Shown here in pieces: positions 33,824-42,054 of a stretch of DNA of 64,000 bases. The DNA comes from Bacillota bacterium (GTDB lineage: Bacteria > Bacillota_E > JAJZYS01 > JAJYTV01). The stretch lies in assembly GCA_021845645.1 (NCBI GenBank), contig JAJZVM010000018.1, forward strand, positions 11,775-75,774, written 5' to 3'. The position numbers and the translations under genes were made by a program. Under the pieces are notes generated by a model that did not search any database, was not told where the DNA came from, and worked only from the letters and a program-made list of their open reading frames with translations. The first letter of the stretch is position 1; every line of letters begins with the position of its first letter.

Positions 33824-36544
33824 ATGGACTACGACGTCCTGGTTGTCGGCAGCGGCATCGCGGGCATGGAGTCCGCGATCAAGCTCGGCGACATGGGCAA
33901 GAAGGTCCTGATGGTCGAGCGGGAAGGCAGTGTCGGCGGCCGCGTCATCCTGCTCAGCAAGGTCTTCCCGACCCTGGACTGCGCGAGTTGCATCACGACG
34001 CCGCGCATGGCGGCTTCGATCCACCACGACAACATCACGCCCTGGACCTACACCGAGGTGGAAGCCATCCGGCGCAATCCGGACGGCACCTTCAAGGTCA
34101 AGGTGCAGCGCAAGGCACGCTACGTGGACGAGTCCGCCTGCACCGGCTGCCAGCTCTGCGAGCCCGCGTGCACCGTGGCGGTACCGGACGAGTTCAACTA
34201 TGACCTCATCGCGCGCCGGGCCGCGTACATCCCCTTCCCGCAGGCGGTGCCGAAGAAGGCCGTCATCCAGCGCGAGGGCACCTCGCCCTGCACGGACACC
34301 TGTCCCGCGGGCATCAAGGCCCACGGCTACGTCTCCCTGACCCGCAGCGGCAAGTACGAGGAGGCCTTCCAGCTCATCCTCGATGCCACGCCGCTGGTCG
34401 GCACGCTGGGGCGCGCCTGTTACGCGCCGTGCGAGGGCGAGTGCACGCGCGGGGACCTCGAGGGCACATTGCCGATCCGCCGGATCAAGCGCTTCGTCGC
34501 CGACCGGCACTACGCGAACTACGACGGACCGAACGTCACGCCCGACGAGCCCAACGGCAAGGCGGTGGCGATCGTCGGTTCCGGCCCCGCCGGCCTGACG
34601 GCGGCATGGCAGCTGGCCCGCAAGGGCTATCGCGTCAAGATCTTCGAGGCCGACAAGGAGCCGGGCGGCTTCCTGCGTTACGCCCTGCCGACCTACCGCC
34701 TGCCGCAGGAGGTCGTCGCGCAGGACATCGGCAACGTGACGGCGCTCGGGGTCGAGATCGCCGTGAACTCCCCGGTGCAGGACCTCGATGCCCTCAAGCT
34801 GGACGGCTTCGACGCGGTCCTGCTGGCGACGGGGACGCCCCTCTCGACCAGCATGGGCGTGCCGGGCGAGCAGTTGAAGGGCGTGCTCGGCGGCCTCGAC
34901 TTCCTGCGCGACGTGCGCCACGGCGTGACGGCGGACATGCGGGGTAAGAAGGTCGTCATCGTCGGCGGCGGCAACGTGGCGATGGACGCCGCGCGCACCG
35001 CGCGCCGCCTGGGCGCCCAGGAGACCCTGGTCGCCTACCGGCGCGGGCGCGAGGAGATGCCGGCGCACAAGGCGGAAGTGGACGACGCCGAGGCCGAGGG
35101 CGTGAAGTTCCAGTTCCTCGTCGCTCCTGTGGAGGTCCTTGGGGACGCTTCCGGCAAGGTGACGGGCCTCAAGTGCCAGCGCATGGAGCTCGGACAGCCC
35201 GACGCGTCGGGCCGCCGCCGGCCACAGCCCGTCAAGGGCAGCGACTTCGTCATTCCGTGCGACGTGGTCGTGGCCGCGATCGGCATGTCGCCCGACACCG
35301 CGATGTTCACGCGCCTGCTCTCGCTGGGCGAAGGACGGCGCATCAAGGTCGACCCGAAGACCCTGCAGAGCGAGGTTTCCTACATCTTCGCGGCCGGCGA
35401 CGTCGTCACCGGCCCGTCGGACATCACGCAGGCCGTCGGACACGGCCGCCGCGCCGCCCACTTCATCGACCGCTGGCTGCAGGATCAGCCGATGGACGGC
35501 TTCTTCGCGCTCGACGACCGGCTCGAGGTGATCGACAAGGCCAAGGTCATGGCGCGCCAGAAGTCGTTCTCGCACCGGGACCCGGTCACGCTGAACCTCC
35601 AGCACGAGAAGGCGCCGCAGGACTTCCACGAGATCGAGCCGGCGCTGACGGAGGAGGAGGCCCTGAGAGGAGCCGGAAGCTGCCTCGACTGCGGCGTCTG
35701 CTCCGAGTGCGGCCAGTGCGTCGCGGTCTGTCCGCCGGACGCCATCCACCTGGACGCGAAGCCCGAGACCTTCGAGCTGGAGGTCGGGGCCGTCGTCCTG
35801 GCCACAGGCTTCCAGCTCTTCGACGCCGCCCTCAAGGAGGACTACGGCTTCGGCAAGTACCCCAACGTCATCACCGCGACGCAGATGGACCGCCAGCTCG
35901 CGCCGACGCGCCCGTTCAACAACATCCTGCGCCCGAGCGACGGCAGGGTGCCTGACCGCATCGCCTACGTCTCCTGCGTCGGCTCGCGCGACAAGACCGT
36001 CGGCAACCCGCTCTGCTCCAAGATCTGCTGCATGTACACCGCGAAGCAGAACCAGCTGATCATGGGCGCCCTGCCGCTCGCCGACGTCTCAGTCCACTAC
36101 ATGGACGTCCGCGCCGCCGGCAAGCGGTACGAGGAGTTCTACGAGCAGGCCAAGGCGATGGGCGCCAACTACATCAAGGGTCGCGTCTCCAAGATCACGG
36201 AACTCGAGAACGGCAACCTGATCCTGCGCTACGAGGACATCGACAACGGCGGCGCGATCACCGAGGCCGAGTACGATCTCGTGGTGCTCGCCGTCGGCGT
36301 GCAGCCGAACCACGAGGCCGAGAAGCTGTTCCCGGACGAGACCTTGCACCTCGACGACTTCTTCTTCGTCAACGAGCAGAACGACGACCTCAGCCCGGGC
36401 GAGACCAACCTGCCAGGCGTCTTCGTGGCCGGCGCGGCCTCAGGCGCCAAGGACATCGTGGACTCCATCCTGCATGCGGGATCCGCCGTGGCCCAAGCGG
36501 CGTCCCATCTCGAGAAGGCCAGCGCGAAGAAGGTGTCCGTATGA
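33824..36544 (+). CDS. HdrA-like flavoprotein with an inserted GltD-type NAD(P)H module
   Basis: The protein has 906 residues. Residues 1-120 are the HdrA start: FAD motif VVGSGIAGMESA, the LDCASC motif (Cys53, Cys56) and a [4Fe-4S] motif at Cys106-109-112-116. Residues about 140-590 are a complete GltD-like unit with an N-terminal Fe-S domain, an FAD site near 248 (IVGSGPAGLTAA) and an NADPH site near 376 (IVGGGNVAMDAA). At about 620 follows CLDCGVCSECGQCVAVCP, then the HdrA C-terminal half with SCVGSRDK, CSKICCMYTAK and VFVAGAASG. It should connect NAD(P)H with the Hdr/Qmo electron chain. It overlaps the next gene by an ATGA. Confidence 0.9.
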   Translation: MDYDVLVVGSGIAGMESAIKLGDMGKKVLMVEREGSVGGRVILLSKVFPTLDCASCITTPRMAASIHHDNITPWTYTEVEAIRRNPDGTFKVKVQRKARYVDESACTGCQLCEPACTVAVPDEFNYDLIARRAAYIPFPQAVPKKAVIQREGTSPCTDTCPAGIKAHGYVSLTRSGKYEEAFQLILDATPLVGTLGRACYAPCEGECTRGDLEGTLPIRRIKRFVADRHYANYDGPNVTPDEPNGKAVAIVGSGPAGLTAAWQLARKGYRVKIFEADKEPGGFLRYALPTYRLPQEVVAQDIGNVTALGVEIAVNSPVQDLDALKLDGFDAVLLATGTPLSTSMGVPGEQLKGVLGGLDFLRDVRHGVTADMRGKKVVIVGGGNVAMDAARTARRLGAQETLVAYRRGREEMPAHKAEVDDAEAEGVKFQFLVAPVEVLGDASGKVTGLKCQRMELGQPDASGRRRPQPVKGSDFVIPCDVVVAAIGMSPDTAMFTRLLSLGEGRRIKVDPKTLQSEVSYIFAAGDVVTGPSDITQAVGHGRRAAHFIDRWLQDQPMDGFFALDDRLEVIDKAKVMARQKSFSHRDPVTLNLQHEKAPQDFHEIEPALTEEEALRGAGSCLDCGVCSECGQCVAVCPPDAIHLDAKPETFELEVGAVVLATGFQLFDAALKEDYGFGKYPNVITATQMDRQLAPTRPFNNILRPSDGRVPDRIAYVSCVGSRDKTVGNPLCSKICCMYTAKQNQLIMGALPLADVSVHYMDVRAAGKRYEEFYEQAKAMGANYIKGRVSKITELENGNLILRYEDIDNGGAITEAEYDLVVLAVGVQPNHEAEKLFPDETLHLDDFFFVNEQNDDLSPGETNLPGVFVAGAASGAKDIVDSILHAGSAVAQAASHLEKASAKKVSV

Positions 36545-38265
36545 GCGAGCGTCGCATCGGCGTCTTCATCTGCCACTGCGGCGGCAACATCTCCGACTAT
36601 GTCGACGTGGCGGCCGTGCGGGACGCCATCAAGGACGAACCGGACGTCGTGGTGGCGGAGACGACGATCTTCGCCTGCGCCGACGCCACCCAGACCGACA
36701 TGGTGCAGGCGATCAGGGACCACAACCTCGACGGGCTCGTGGTGGCATCGTGCTCGCCGAAGCTGCACACCTTCACGTTCCGCGGCGTCTCCCGGCGCGC
36801 GGGCATGAACCCGTACCTGTACACGCAGGTCAACATCCGCGAGCAGAACTCGTGGGCGCACACCGACGACCACGAAGGCGCGACCCGCAAGGCGATCCAG
36901 CTCGTCAGGGCGGGCATCGCCAAGACGCGCCTCTCGACGCCGCTCACGCCGCTCGAGGTGGAGACGACGCCGAAGACGCTCGTGATCGGCGGCGGCATCG
37001 CGGGCCTCAGGGCCGCCGTCGGCCTCGCGGACATCGGCCTCGGGGTCTTCCTGATCGAGAAGGAGCCGGAGATCGGCGGCTGGGTCAAGAAGTTCGGCAC
37101 GATGTACCCGAGCGGCCGTCAGGGCGGCAAGCTGATCGACGAGCTGATCGAGGAAGTCCGGCGGCGGCCGGAGATCGTGGTCTTCACAAACGCCGAACTC
37201 GTCTCGAAGTCCGGCAGCTTCGGCAACTACAAGGTCGAGATCAAGATCAGCGGCGAGAAGTCGATGGGCCTCGCGCTCGACGTCGGCTCGATCGTCGTCG
37301 CCACGGGCTTCGACACCTACCAGCCCGAGGTTGGCGAGTACGGCTACGGCATCGACGGGGTCGTCACCCTGCCGAAGTTCAAGCAGATGGTCGACAGCGC
37401 GAAGGGCGAACTCGTCTACCATGGCCGGCCCGTCAAGAACGTCGCCTACATCTACTGCGTCGGCAGCCGCCAGCCCGAAGGCAACGCCTACTGCTCCCGC
37501 TACTGCTGTGCCGCGACGGTCCACGCCTCGCTCGAGGTGGCGGACGTCGATCCCGGCATCCACCAGTACCACCTCTACCGGGACATCCGCACCTACGGCA
37601 AGTTCGAGCTCATGTACACGCAGTCGCGCGAGCGCGGCTCGGTCTACATGAAGTACCCCGAAGAGACGCCGCCTACGGTGACGCGCAGATCATCGGGCCA
37701 GCTCACGGTCACGACGCGCGACCTGCTGACGGGTGGCGAGGAGCTGGAGATCCCGGTCGACCTCGTCGTGCTCGTCACCGGCATGGTGCCGCGCAAGAAC
37801 GAGAAGCTCACGAACGCCCTCAAGCTGCCTGTCGGCAGCGACGGGTTCTACAACGAGATCCACCCGAAGCTCCGTCCGGTCGAGACCGTCGTCGACGGCG
37901 TCATGATCGCCGGCGCCTGCCAGGGGCCGAAGAGCTCGTACGAGAGCGTCGCGTCAGGCCTCGCGGCCGTGACGCAGAGCGCGACGATGCTCAAGAAGGG
38001 CGTCGCGGAGCTCGACCCGATGGTTGCGCAGGTGACGCCGGAGTCCTGCACGATGTGCGGACTCTGCGAGGAGACCTGTCCCTACGACGCCGTCAGCCGG
38101 ACCGAGTACGAGGGTCACGAAGTGGCCCAGATCGACGCGGCGGTCTGCAAGGGCTGCGGTGGCTGCGCCCCGGTCTGCCCCGAAGACGCCATCGACCTCA
38201 GGGGCTACACCGACGCGCAGATCCGGGCCATGATCGAGAACCTGGCGGAGGTGCCTGTCGTATGA
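36541..38265 (+). CDS. HdrA/QmoA-like flavin and iron-sulfur protein
   Basis: This 574-residue HdrA homologue has the N-terminal domain RIGVFICHCGGNISDYVDV with cysteines 11 and 13, a flavin site near 150 (VIGGGIAGLRAA), the EPEIGGWVKKFGTMYP segment, YCVGSRQ and CSRYCC cluster-binding motifs. Two C-terminal ferredoxin motifs are present, at about 503 (CTMCGLCEETCP) and 536 (CKGCGGCAPVCP). In Hdr and Qmo complexes this subunit carries the FAD that may bifurcate or confurcate electrons. It is translationally coupled on both sides. Together with the fused HdrA-GltD protein it gives two HdrA-type subunits, as in QmoAB. Confidence 0.92.
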   Translation: MSERRIGVFICHCGGNISDYVDVAAVRDAIKDEPDVVVAETTIFACADATQTDMVQAIRDHNLDGLVVASCSPKLHTFTFRGVSRRAGMNPYLYTQVNIREQNSWAHTDDHEGATRKAIQLVRAGIAKTRLSTPLTPLEVETTPKTLVIGGGIAGLRAAVGLADIGLGVFLIEKEPEIGGWVKKFGTMYPSGRQGGKLIDELIEEVRRRPEIVVFTNAELVSKSGSFGNYKVEIKISGEKSMGLALDVGSIVVATGFDTYQPEVGEYGYGIDGVVTLPKFKQMVDSAKGELVYHGRPVKNVAYIYCVGSRQPEGNAYCSRYCCAATVHASLEVADVDPGIHQYHLYRDIRTYGKFELMYTQSRERGSVYMKYPEETPPTVTRRSSGQLTVTTRDLLTGGEELEIPVDLVVLVTGMVPRKNEKLTNALKLPVGSDGFYNEIHPKLRPVETVVDGVMIAGACQGPKSSYESVASGLAAVTQSATMLKKGVAELDPMVAQVTPESCTMCGLCEETCPYDAVSRTEYEGHEVAQIDAAVCKGCGGCAPVCPEDAIDLRGYTDAQIRAMIENLAEVPVV

Positions 38266-38516
38266 GCCGCACGACGCCCCGAGACGTTCGGGAGGTCATC
38301 CGCGAGGAGCCTCTGATGCACCGGCCCATCCTCGAGGCGGTGGCGGCGGGGCCCATGACCGTGCCCCAGATCGCGGAGGCGATCGGCCGTCCGCCGCGCG
38401 AGGTGCTCTACTGGGTGATGGGGATGCGCCGCTACGGCAAGCTGGTGACCTCGGCGGATCCCGACGACGATGGCTACTACACGTTCACCGCGGTGGACGG
38501 GGGGGTGCCCTCATGA
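38262..38516 (+). CDS. Small winged-helix-like protein within the hdr operon
   Basis: The 84-residue protein overlaps the HdrA stop and the next start by ATGA junctions, so it is surely expressed with the complex. Residues about 20-60 (HRPILEAVAAGPMTVPQIAEAIGRPPREVLYWVMGMRRYG) read as a winged-helix/MarR-like fold with the recognition region PPREVLYWVMG, followed by a short beta wing (DGYYTF). It has no cysteines. It could be a regulator sensing the state of the complex or an assembly factor. I do not know a named family for it. Confidence 0.72.
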   Translation: MSRTTPRDVREVIREEPLMHRPILEAVAAGPMTVPQIAEAIGRPPREVLYWVMGMRRYGKLVTSADPDDDGYYTFTAVDGGVPS

Positions 38517-39685
38517 GTTCTCTGGTCGACGCGAGTCTCCTGACCGACATCAAGAAGTTCGGTGCGGCCGACGTCTCGGCGTGCTTCAGCTGCGGCAACT
38601 GCACCGCGATCTGCCCGCTCTCCACCAACGACGGGGCGTTTCCGCGCCGCATGATCCGCTATGCCCAGGTGGGCATGAAAGACGCCCTGCTTTCGAGCAA
38701 GGAGCTCTGGACCTGCTACCACTGCGGGCTCTGCTCCGACACCTGCCCGACGCAGGCCGATCCCGGGGGCTTCATGGCGGCGGCGCGCCGCTACGCCATC
38801 GCGAGCTACGACCGCACGCACCTCGCCTGGACGATGTACACGCGGCCCGTGCTGGCGTCCCTGATCGCGATCGTGCTGGCCGTCTTCTTCGCGGTGTTCA
38901 TGTACGCGTCGCACGGCGCCCAGAGCCGGACCTCGATGGCGCTCTTCGGCTTCATCCCCGAGCCCCTGATCCACTACACCGGGCTTGTGGTCATGGTGAT
39001 CGCCTTCCTGGCGGGTCTCGCCGGCATCATCACGATGGTGCGCGGTATCTCGCGACGCGAGGTCAAGCTGCGCGGCAAGAGCCGGGTCACCGGCTGGAAG
39101 GCGCTCTGGTCCGCCATCGGCGTCGAGTCGATCGGGCAGAAGCGCTACCGCCAGGACTGCTCGGCCGTGCAGGAAGTGAAACCCTGGTACCGCCGCCGCT
39201 GGCTCGTCCACTCCCTGACCATGTGGGGATTCCTCGGCCTGCTCGTCGCGACCGTGGTCGACTACGGCCTCAGCCTGATCGGCGTCAAGATGCCGGGAAC
39301 CCCTGTGGCGATCTGGTACCCGACGCGCCTGCTGGGCACCCTCGCCGGTCTCGCGATGATCTACGGCGTGACGATGTTCTTCATCGACCGGGTGCGCAAG
39401 GATAACCAGTCCGCGAAGAACTCGGAGCCGGCCGACTGGATGCTGCTCGTCCTGCTCTGGGTGGTGGGTGTGAGCGGCTTCCTGATCGAGATCTCCCTCT
39501 ACCTGCCCCAGCCGCCCGCCTGGGGCTACTGGCTCTTCCTCTTCCATGTCTCCGTGGCCATGGAGCTCATCCTGCTCGCGCCATTCATGAAGTTCGCCCA
39601 CGCCATCTACCGTCCGGTGGCCCTCTACTATCTGGCGCGCGCCGGAGAGACGGAGGGCATGGCCGGGGAGAGCGCGGCCGACTGA
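38513..39685 (+). CDS. QmoC-like membrane subunit: HdrC iron-sulfur domain fused to a cytochrome b-like domain
   Basis: The 390 residues comprise an N-terminal HdrC-type dicluster ferredoxin with Cys24-27-30-34 (CFSCGNCTAICP) and Cys68-71-74-78 (CYHCGLCSDTCP), then about six membrane helices from residue 105 on (for example VLASLIAIVLAVFFAVFMYA and WMLLVLLWVVGVSGFLIEI). Histidines in LIHYTG, VHSLTMWG and FAHAIY could ligate haem. This is the QmoC arrangement (HdrC+HdrE), which exchanges electrons with the quinone pool. It overlaps the winged-helix gene by ATGA and is followed by a hairpin. No CCG-domain HdrB/HdrD subunit is present in the window. Confidence 0.92.
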   Translation: MSSLVDASLLTDIKKFGAADVSACFSCGNCTAICPLSTNDGAFPRRMIRYAQVGMKDALLSSKELWTCYHCGLCSDTCPTQADPGGFMAAARRYAIASYDRTHLAWTMYTRPVLASLIAIVLAVFFAVFMYASHGAQSRTSMALFGFIPEPLIHYTGLVVMVIAFLAGLAGIITMVRGISRREVKLRGKSRVTGWKALWSAIGVESIGQKRYRQDCSAVQEVKPWYRRRWLVHSLTMWGFLGLLVATVVDYGLSLIGVKMPGTPVAIWYPTRLLGTLAGLAMIYGVTMFFIDRVRKDNQSAKNSEPADWMLLVLLWVVGVSGFLIEISLYLPQPPAWGYWLFLFHVSVAMELILLAPFMKFAHAIYRPVALYYLARAGETEGMAGESAAD

Positions 39686-39719
39686 ACGAAGCGGACCGAG
39701 AAGGCCTTCGGGAACCACG

Positions 39720-39748
39720 AGGCGGGGGCCGAGCGAGCGCCCCCGCCT
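39720..39748 (+). terminator. Hairpin after the QmoC-like gene
   Basis: AGGCGGGGGC (39720-39729) pairs exactly with GCCCCCGCCT (39739-39748) around a nine-base loop. It ends the hdr operon or attenuates read-through into the DsrE genes. Confidence 0.6.
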
Positions 39749-39795
39749 TGCCTATCGGGCCGTGTGGAGGAGTGTGGCGGGAAGGAAGCGATCCT

Positions 39796-40230
39796 GTGGC
39801 AAGGATGGTCATCGGCATCGGGAACGGAGCGCCGGAGCAGCTGGTGCTTTCCGCAGCGCTGGCCACGAAGGCGGTGGAGATCGGTCTCGACGTGGACATC
39901 TTCCTCTTCCAGGGCGGCATGGGCGCGTTCCGCGACCGCGGCGTCCGCAGGCACCCGCTCGCCAACTCCGCGGAGGTACCGGACCCGTTGCAGGGGTTCG
40001 CGCGACTTCACGCGACCGGCAAGGCCAGGATCCACGCCTGCCCTACGGAAGGCGGCAGGGCGCGCGCGCGACTCAAGGACTTCTCGCCGCTCGTCGACGA
40101 CGTGGTGGGTCTCGGCAGCTACGTGGACAGTTCGGAAGGGCCTGGGGTGCTGCACGCCTACTTCGGGCCGTGCGCCGAGGAGAAGGCGCAGGAACCAGAG
40201 CCACGCAAGCCGACGCTTCAGGTCCTCTAG
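39796..40230 (+). CDS. DsrE-family protein, copy 1
   Basis: This DsrE/DsrF-like protein of 144 residues starts at GTG 39796 with GAAGGAAG upstream. It shares the pattern MVIGIGNGAPEQLVLSAALA, VDIFLFQGG and the cysteine strand ARIHACPTEGG (Cys82) with the next gene, so the two are paralogues. A second cysteine (Cys126) lies in a divergent tail. It is separated from the QmoC-like gene by a hairpin. The likely role is persulfide carriage between TusA/DsrE2 and the Hdr/Qmo-like complex; this is inferred from context. Confidence 0.78.
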   Translation: MARMVIGIGNGAPEQLVLSAALATKAVEIGLDVDIFLFQGGMGAFRDRGVRRHPLANSAEVPDPLQGFARLHATGKARIHACPTEGGRARARLKDFSPLVDDVVGLGSYVDSSEGPGVLHAYFGPCAEEKAQEPEPRKPTLQVL

Positions 40231-40472
40231 CCGGGAGGTCCCTCCGCGATAGGCCTGATCCCGCAGCCGGCGGCATACGCTGCGATGGCGCAAGAGCGTG
40301 CCGGCTCGGCGGCGGGGAGGACCAGACGGGCCGCCTTCGCCTCTTGGCCAGCGCAGGGAGCGGACGCGCACAGTCCGACGTGCACTTGTTCATCCGATCA
40401 CTAGTGCTCCCTGACGCAGTGGCTCCGCCCCGATCCAACAGGGGTCGGGATGACACGAAGGGAGGACCCGAT

Positions 40473-40886
40473 ATGTCCAAGATGGTCGTCGGCATGGCGA
40501 GCGGCAGCGTCGAGAAGCTCATCGTCGCCAGCACCATGATCGGGGGGGCGGTGGCGCTCGACACGGAGGTGGACGTCTACCTGCTGCTCGGCGGCGCGCG
40601 CGCCTTCCGCAAGGACGTGGCGGGTACCGACAGGATGGTCCACGACTATCCCCAGCTGCGGGCGGAGATGGAGGCCGGGCTCAAGGCGAACCAGATCCCG
40701 GACCCGTACGGGTTCCTGCGTCAGCTCAAGGCGGACGGCCGCTTGCACATCCACGTCTGCGCCACCGCGGGCAAGATCTGGGGCGCGACGGCGCTCGAGG
40801 ACTTTGTCGACCTGGTCGACGACATCGTCGGCATCGGGGAGTATGTGATCAAGTCGGGCGAAGCCGACAGCGTGCAGGTACTCTGA
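40473..40886 (+). CDS. DsrE-family protein, copy 2
   Basis: The 137 residues include MSKMVVGMASGSVEKLIVAS, VDVYLLLGGARAF, the cysteine strand LHIHVCATAGKIWG (Cys96) and the DFVDLVDDIVGIGEYV helix. It is closer to canonical DsrE-like carriers than copy 1. GGGAGGA precedes the ATG. The 242-base gap before it could hold its own promoter, although none is clear. A UUCG-loop hairpin follows. Cys96 aligns with Cys82 of copy 1 and is the candidate sulfur-binding residue. Confidence 0.83.
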   Translation: MSKMVVGMASGSVEKLIVASTMIGGAVALDTEVDVYLLLGGARAFRKDVAGTDRMVHDYPQLRAEMEAGLKANQIPDPYGFLRQLKADGRLHIHVCATAGKIWGATALEDFVDLVDDIVGIGEYVIKSGEADSVQVL

Positions 40887-40898
40887 GCCAAGGTCCAA

Positions 40899-40932
40899 GG
40901 CGGGGGCGCTCCCTTCGGGGGGCGCTCCCGCC
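40899..40932 (+). terminator. UUCG-tetraloop terminator hairpin
   Basis: Fifteen base pairs (40899-40913 with 40918-40932, two G-T wobbles) close a TTCG loop with the stable C(UUCG)G context. It lies 13 bases after the second DsrE stop. Confidence 0.7.
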
Positions 40933-41196
40933 TCTTCGATGGGTCGACAGGTCTGCCGAGAATCGGTTTCCGCCCCCGTACCCGGAACCTCTTGAACGAA
41001 TGCGCCGCGGCAGGGTGGTACGGGCTCTACCGCTTGCCCACGGCGCCAAGACAACCTTCGTGGAGCCCAGCGGAGGTCCGCCGCGTGGTGGTCGGCGGCG
41101 CCGTCTCGCAGGGATGTGCTGCAACCCGATCACGTCTGCGTGATCGGGCGTGGGACGTTCGCGCGTCTCGGCGGCATGGCGCGATGCCCCCATCGG
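40933..41196. other. Convergent intergenic region with one hairpin, no gene seen
   Basis: I see no supportable coding sequence. A perfect 10-bp stem CCCGATCACG/CGTGATCGGG with loop TCTG lies at 41125-41148, 49 bases beyond the stop of the minus-strand nitrilase gene, and is probably its terminator. Confidence 0.5.
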
Positions 41197-41934
41197 TCAC
41201 AACCGCGCGAGCAGAATGTCGGCGCACCTCAGGGGAAGGCTCGCCATCAGGCGGCCGTCCGCTCCGATCACCATGGCGCCGCCGACGTAGTCGTCGTCCA
41301 GGTAGTTGACGAGAAGCGCCGTCGTCTGGGCCTTGCGTACCTGGGCCTCGTACTGTGGCAGCTCGTCCTGATCCCACCGCGTCTGGTCGTGCCCTTCGCC
41401 CGCCAGGGCGCGGGCGAAGGGCACGAGGAGTAGAACCGGCCGCTCTTCTCGCACCCGCCCGACGAGGCGTTCGTCGAAGAGGTCGCCGCAGATGAGAAAG
41501 GCCACGCGGCCAAATTCGGCCTCGAAGCATGCCACATCGCGGCCCTCGCCATAGATACGCGGATCGGCGTCGGGGCCGTGCCAGCCTGGGCTGACACGTC
41601 GGTAACGGAAGACGGGCTTGCCACTGCGGTCGATCAGGAGCGCTGAGTCGTAGAGGCGGCCCTGGTCCTCTTCGAGCAGGCCGAGGGCCACATGCAGCCG
41701 AAGACGCTTTGCCTCGGCGCACACCGCCTGGACCAGGGCGCCAGCCACAGGTGTTCCCAGAGCCGCGTCGTGGTCAGGGACGTCGTCGTTGGCCAGTCCC
41801 GTGAACGACGCCTCAGCGAACACCACCAGATCCGCCCCGCGCTCCGCCGCCCGTCGCATGGAACGGAGCAGCTCTTCGAGGTTTTGATCCAGACTCGTCG
41901 TCACTCGTTGCACCGCGAGCGCAGCGCGCATCAT
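41197..41934 (-). CDS. Nitrilase-superfamily protein with arginine at the lysine position
   Basis: The 245 residues from ATG 41934 (ATG 41931 is equally possible) follow GGGGAGG. The nitrilase glutamate is Glu41 (VVFAEASFTGL) and the nucleophile Cys149 (FLICGDLFDERLV). At the position of the catalytic lysine the sequence is FRYRRVSPGWHG, so Arg113 replaces Lys. The protein is shorter than average and retains the RLYDSALLIDRSG strand. Activity may be altered or lost. It is not adjacent to the other nitrilase gene (19955) and has no clear operon. Confidence 0.8.
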   Translation of the reverse strand: MMRAALAVQRVTTSLDQNLEELLRSMRRAAERGADLVVFAEASFTGLANDDVPDHDAALGTPVAGALVQAVCAEAKRLRLHVALGLLEEDQGRLYDSALLIDRSGKPVFRYRRVSPGWHGPDADPRIYGEGRDVACFEAEFGRVAFLICGDLFDERLVGRVREERPVLLLVPFARALAGEGHDQTRWDQDELPQYEAQVRKAQTTALLVNYLDDDYVGGAMVIGADGRLMASLPLRCADILLARL

Positions 41935-42054
41935 GAGGCCTCCCCGCGCATCATGCCACTGGCGAGGGCACGACGCCGTCATGTAGACGCAGGATGCCAG
42001 CCCAGTCCAAGACGATTGTGCCATAAACAGGTATTCGTATGGGACCGTTGAAGA

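Noticed and set aside
36541..39685. Bifurcating sHdr (HdrC1B1A-type) assignment for the Hdr locus
   Set aside because: HdrB and the lipoate-binding protein are absent and the last subunit has a QmoC-like membrane domain, so a Qmo-type complex fits better.
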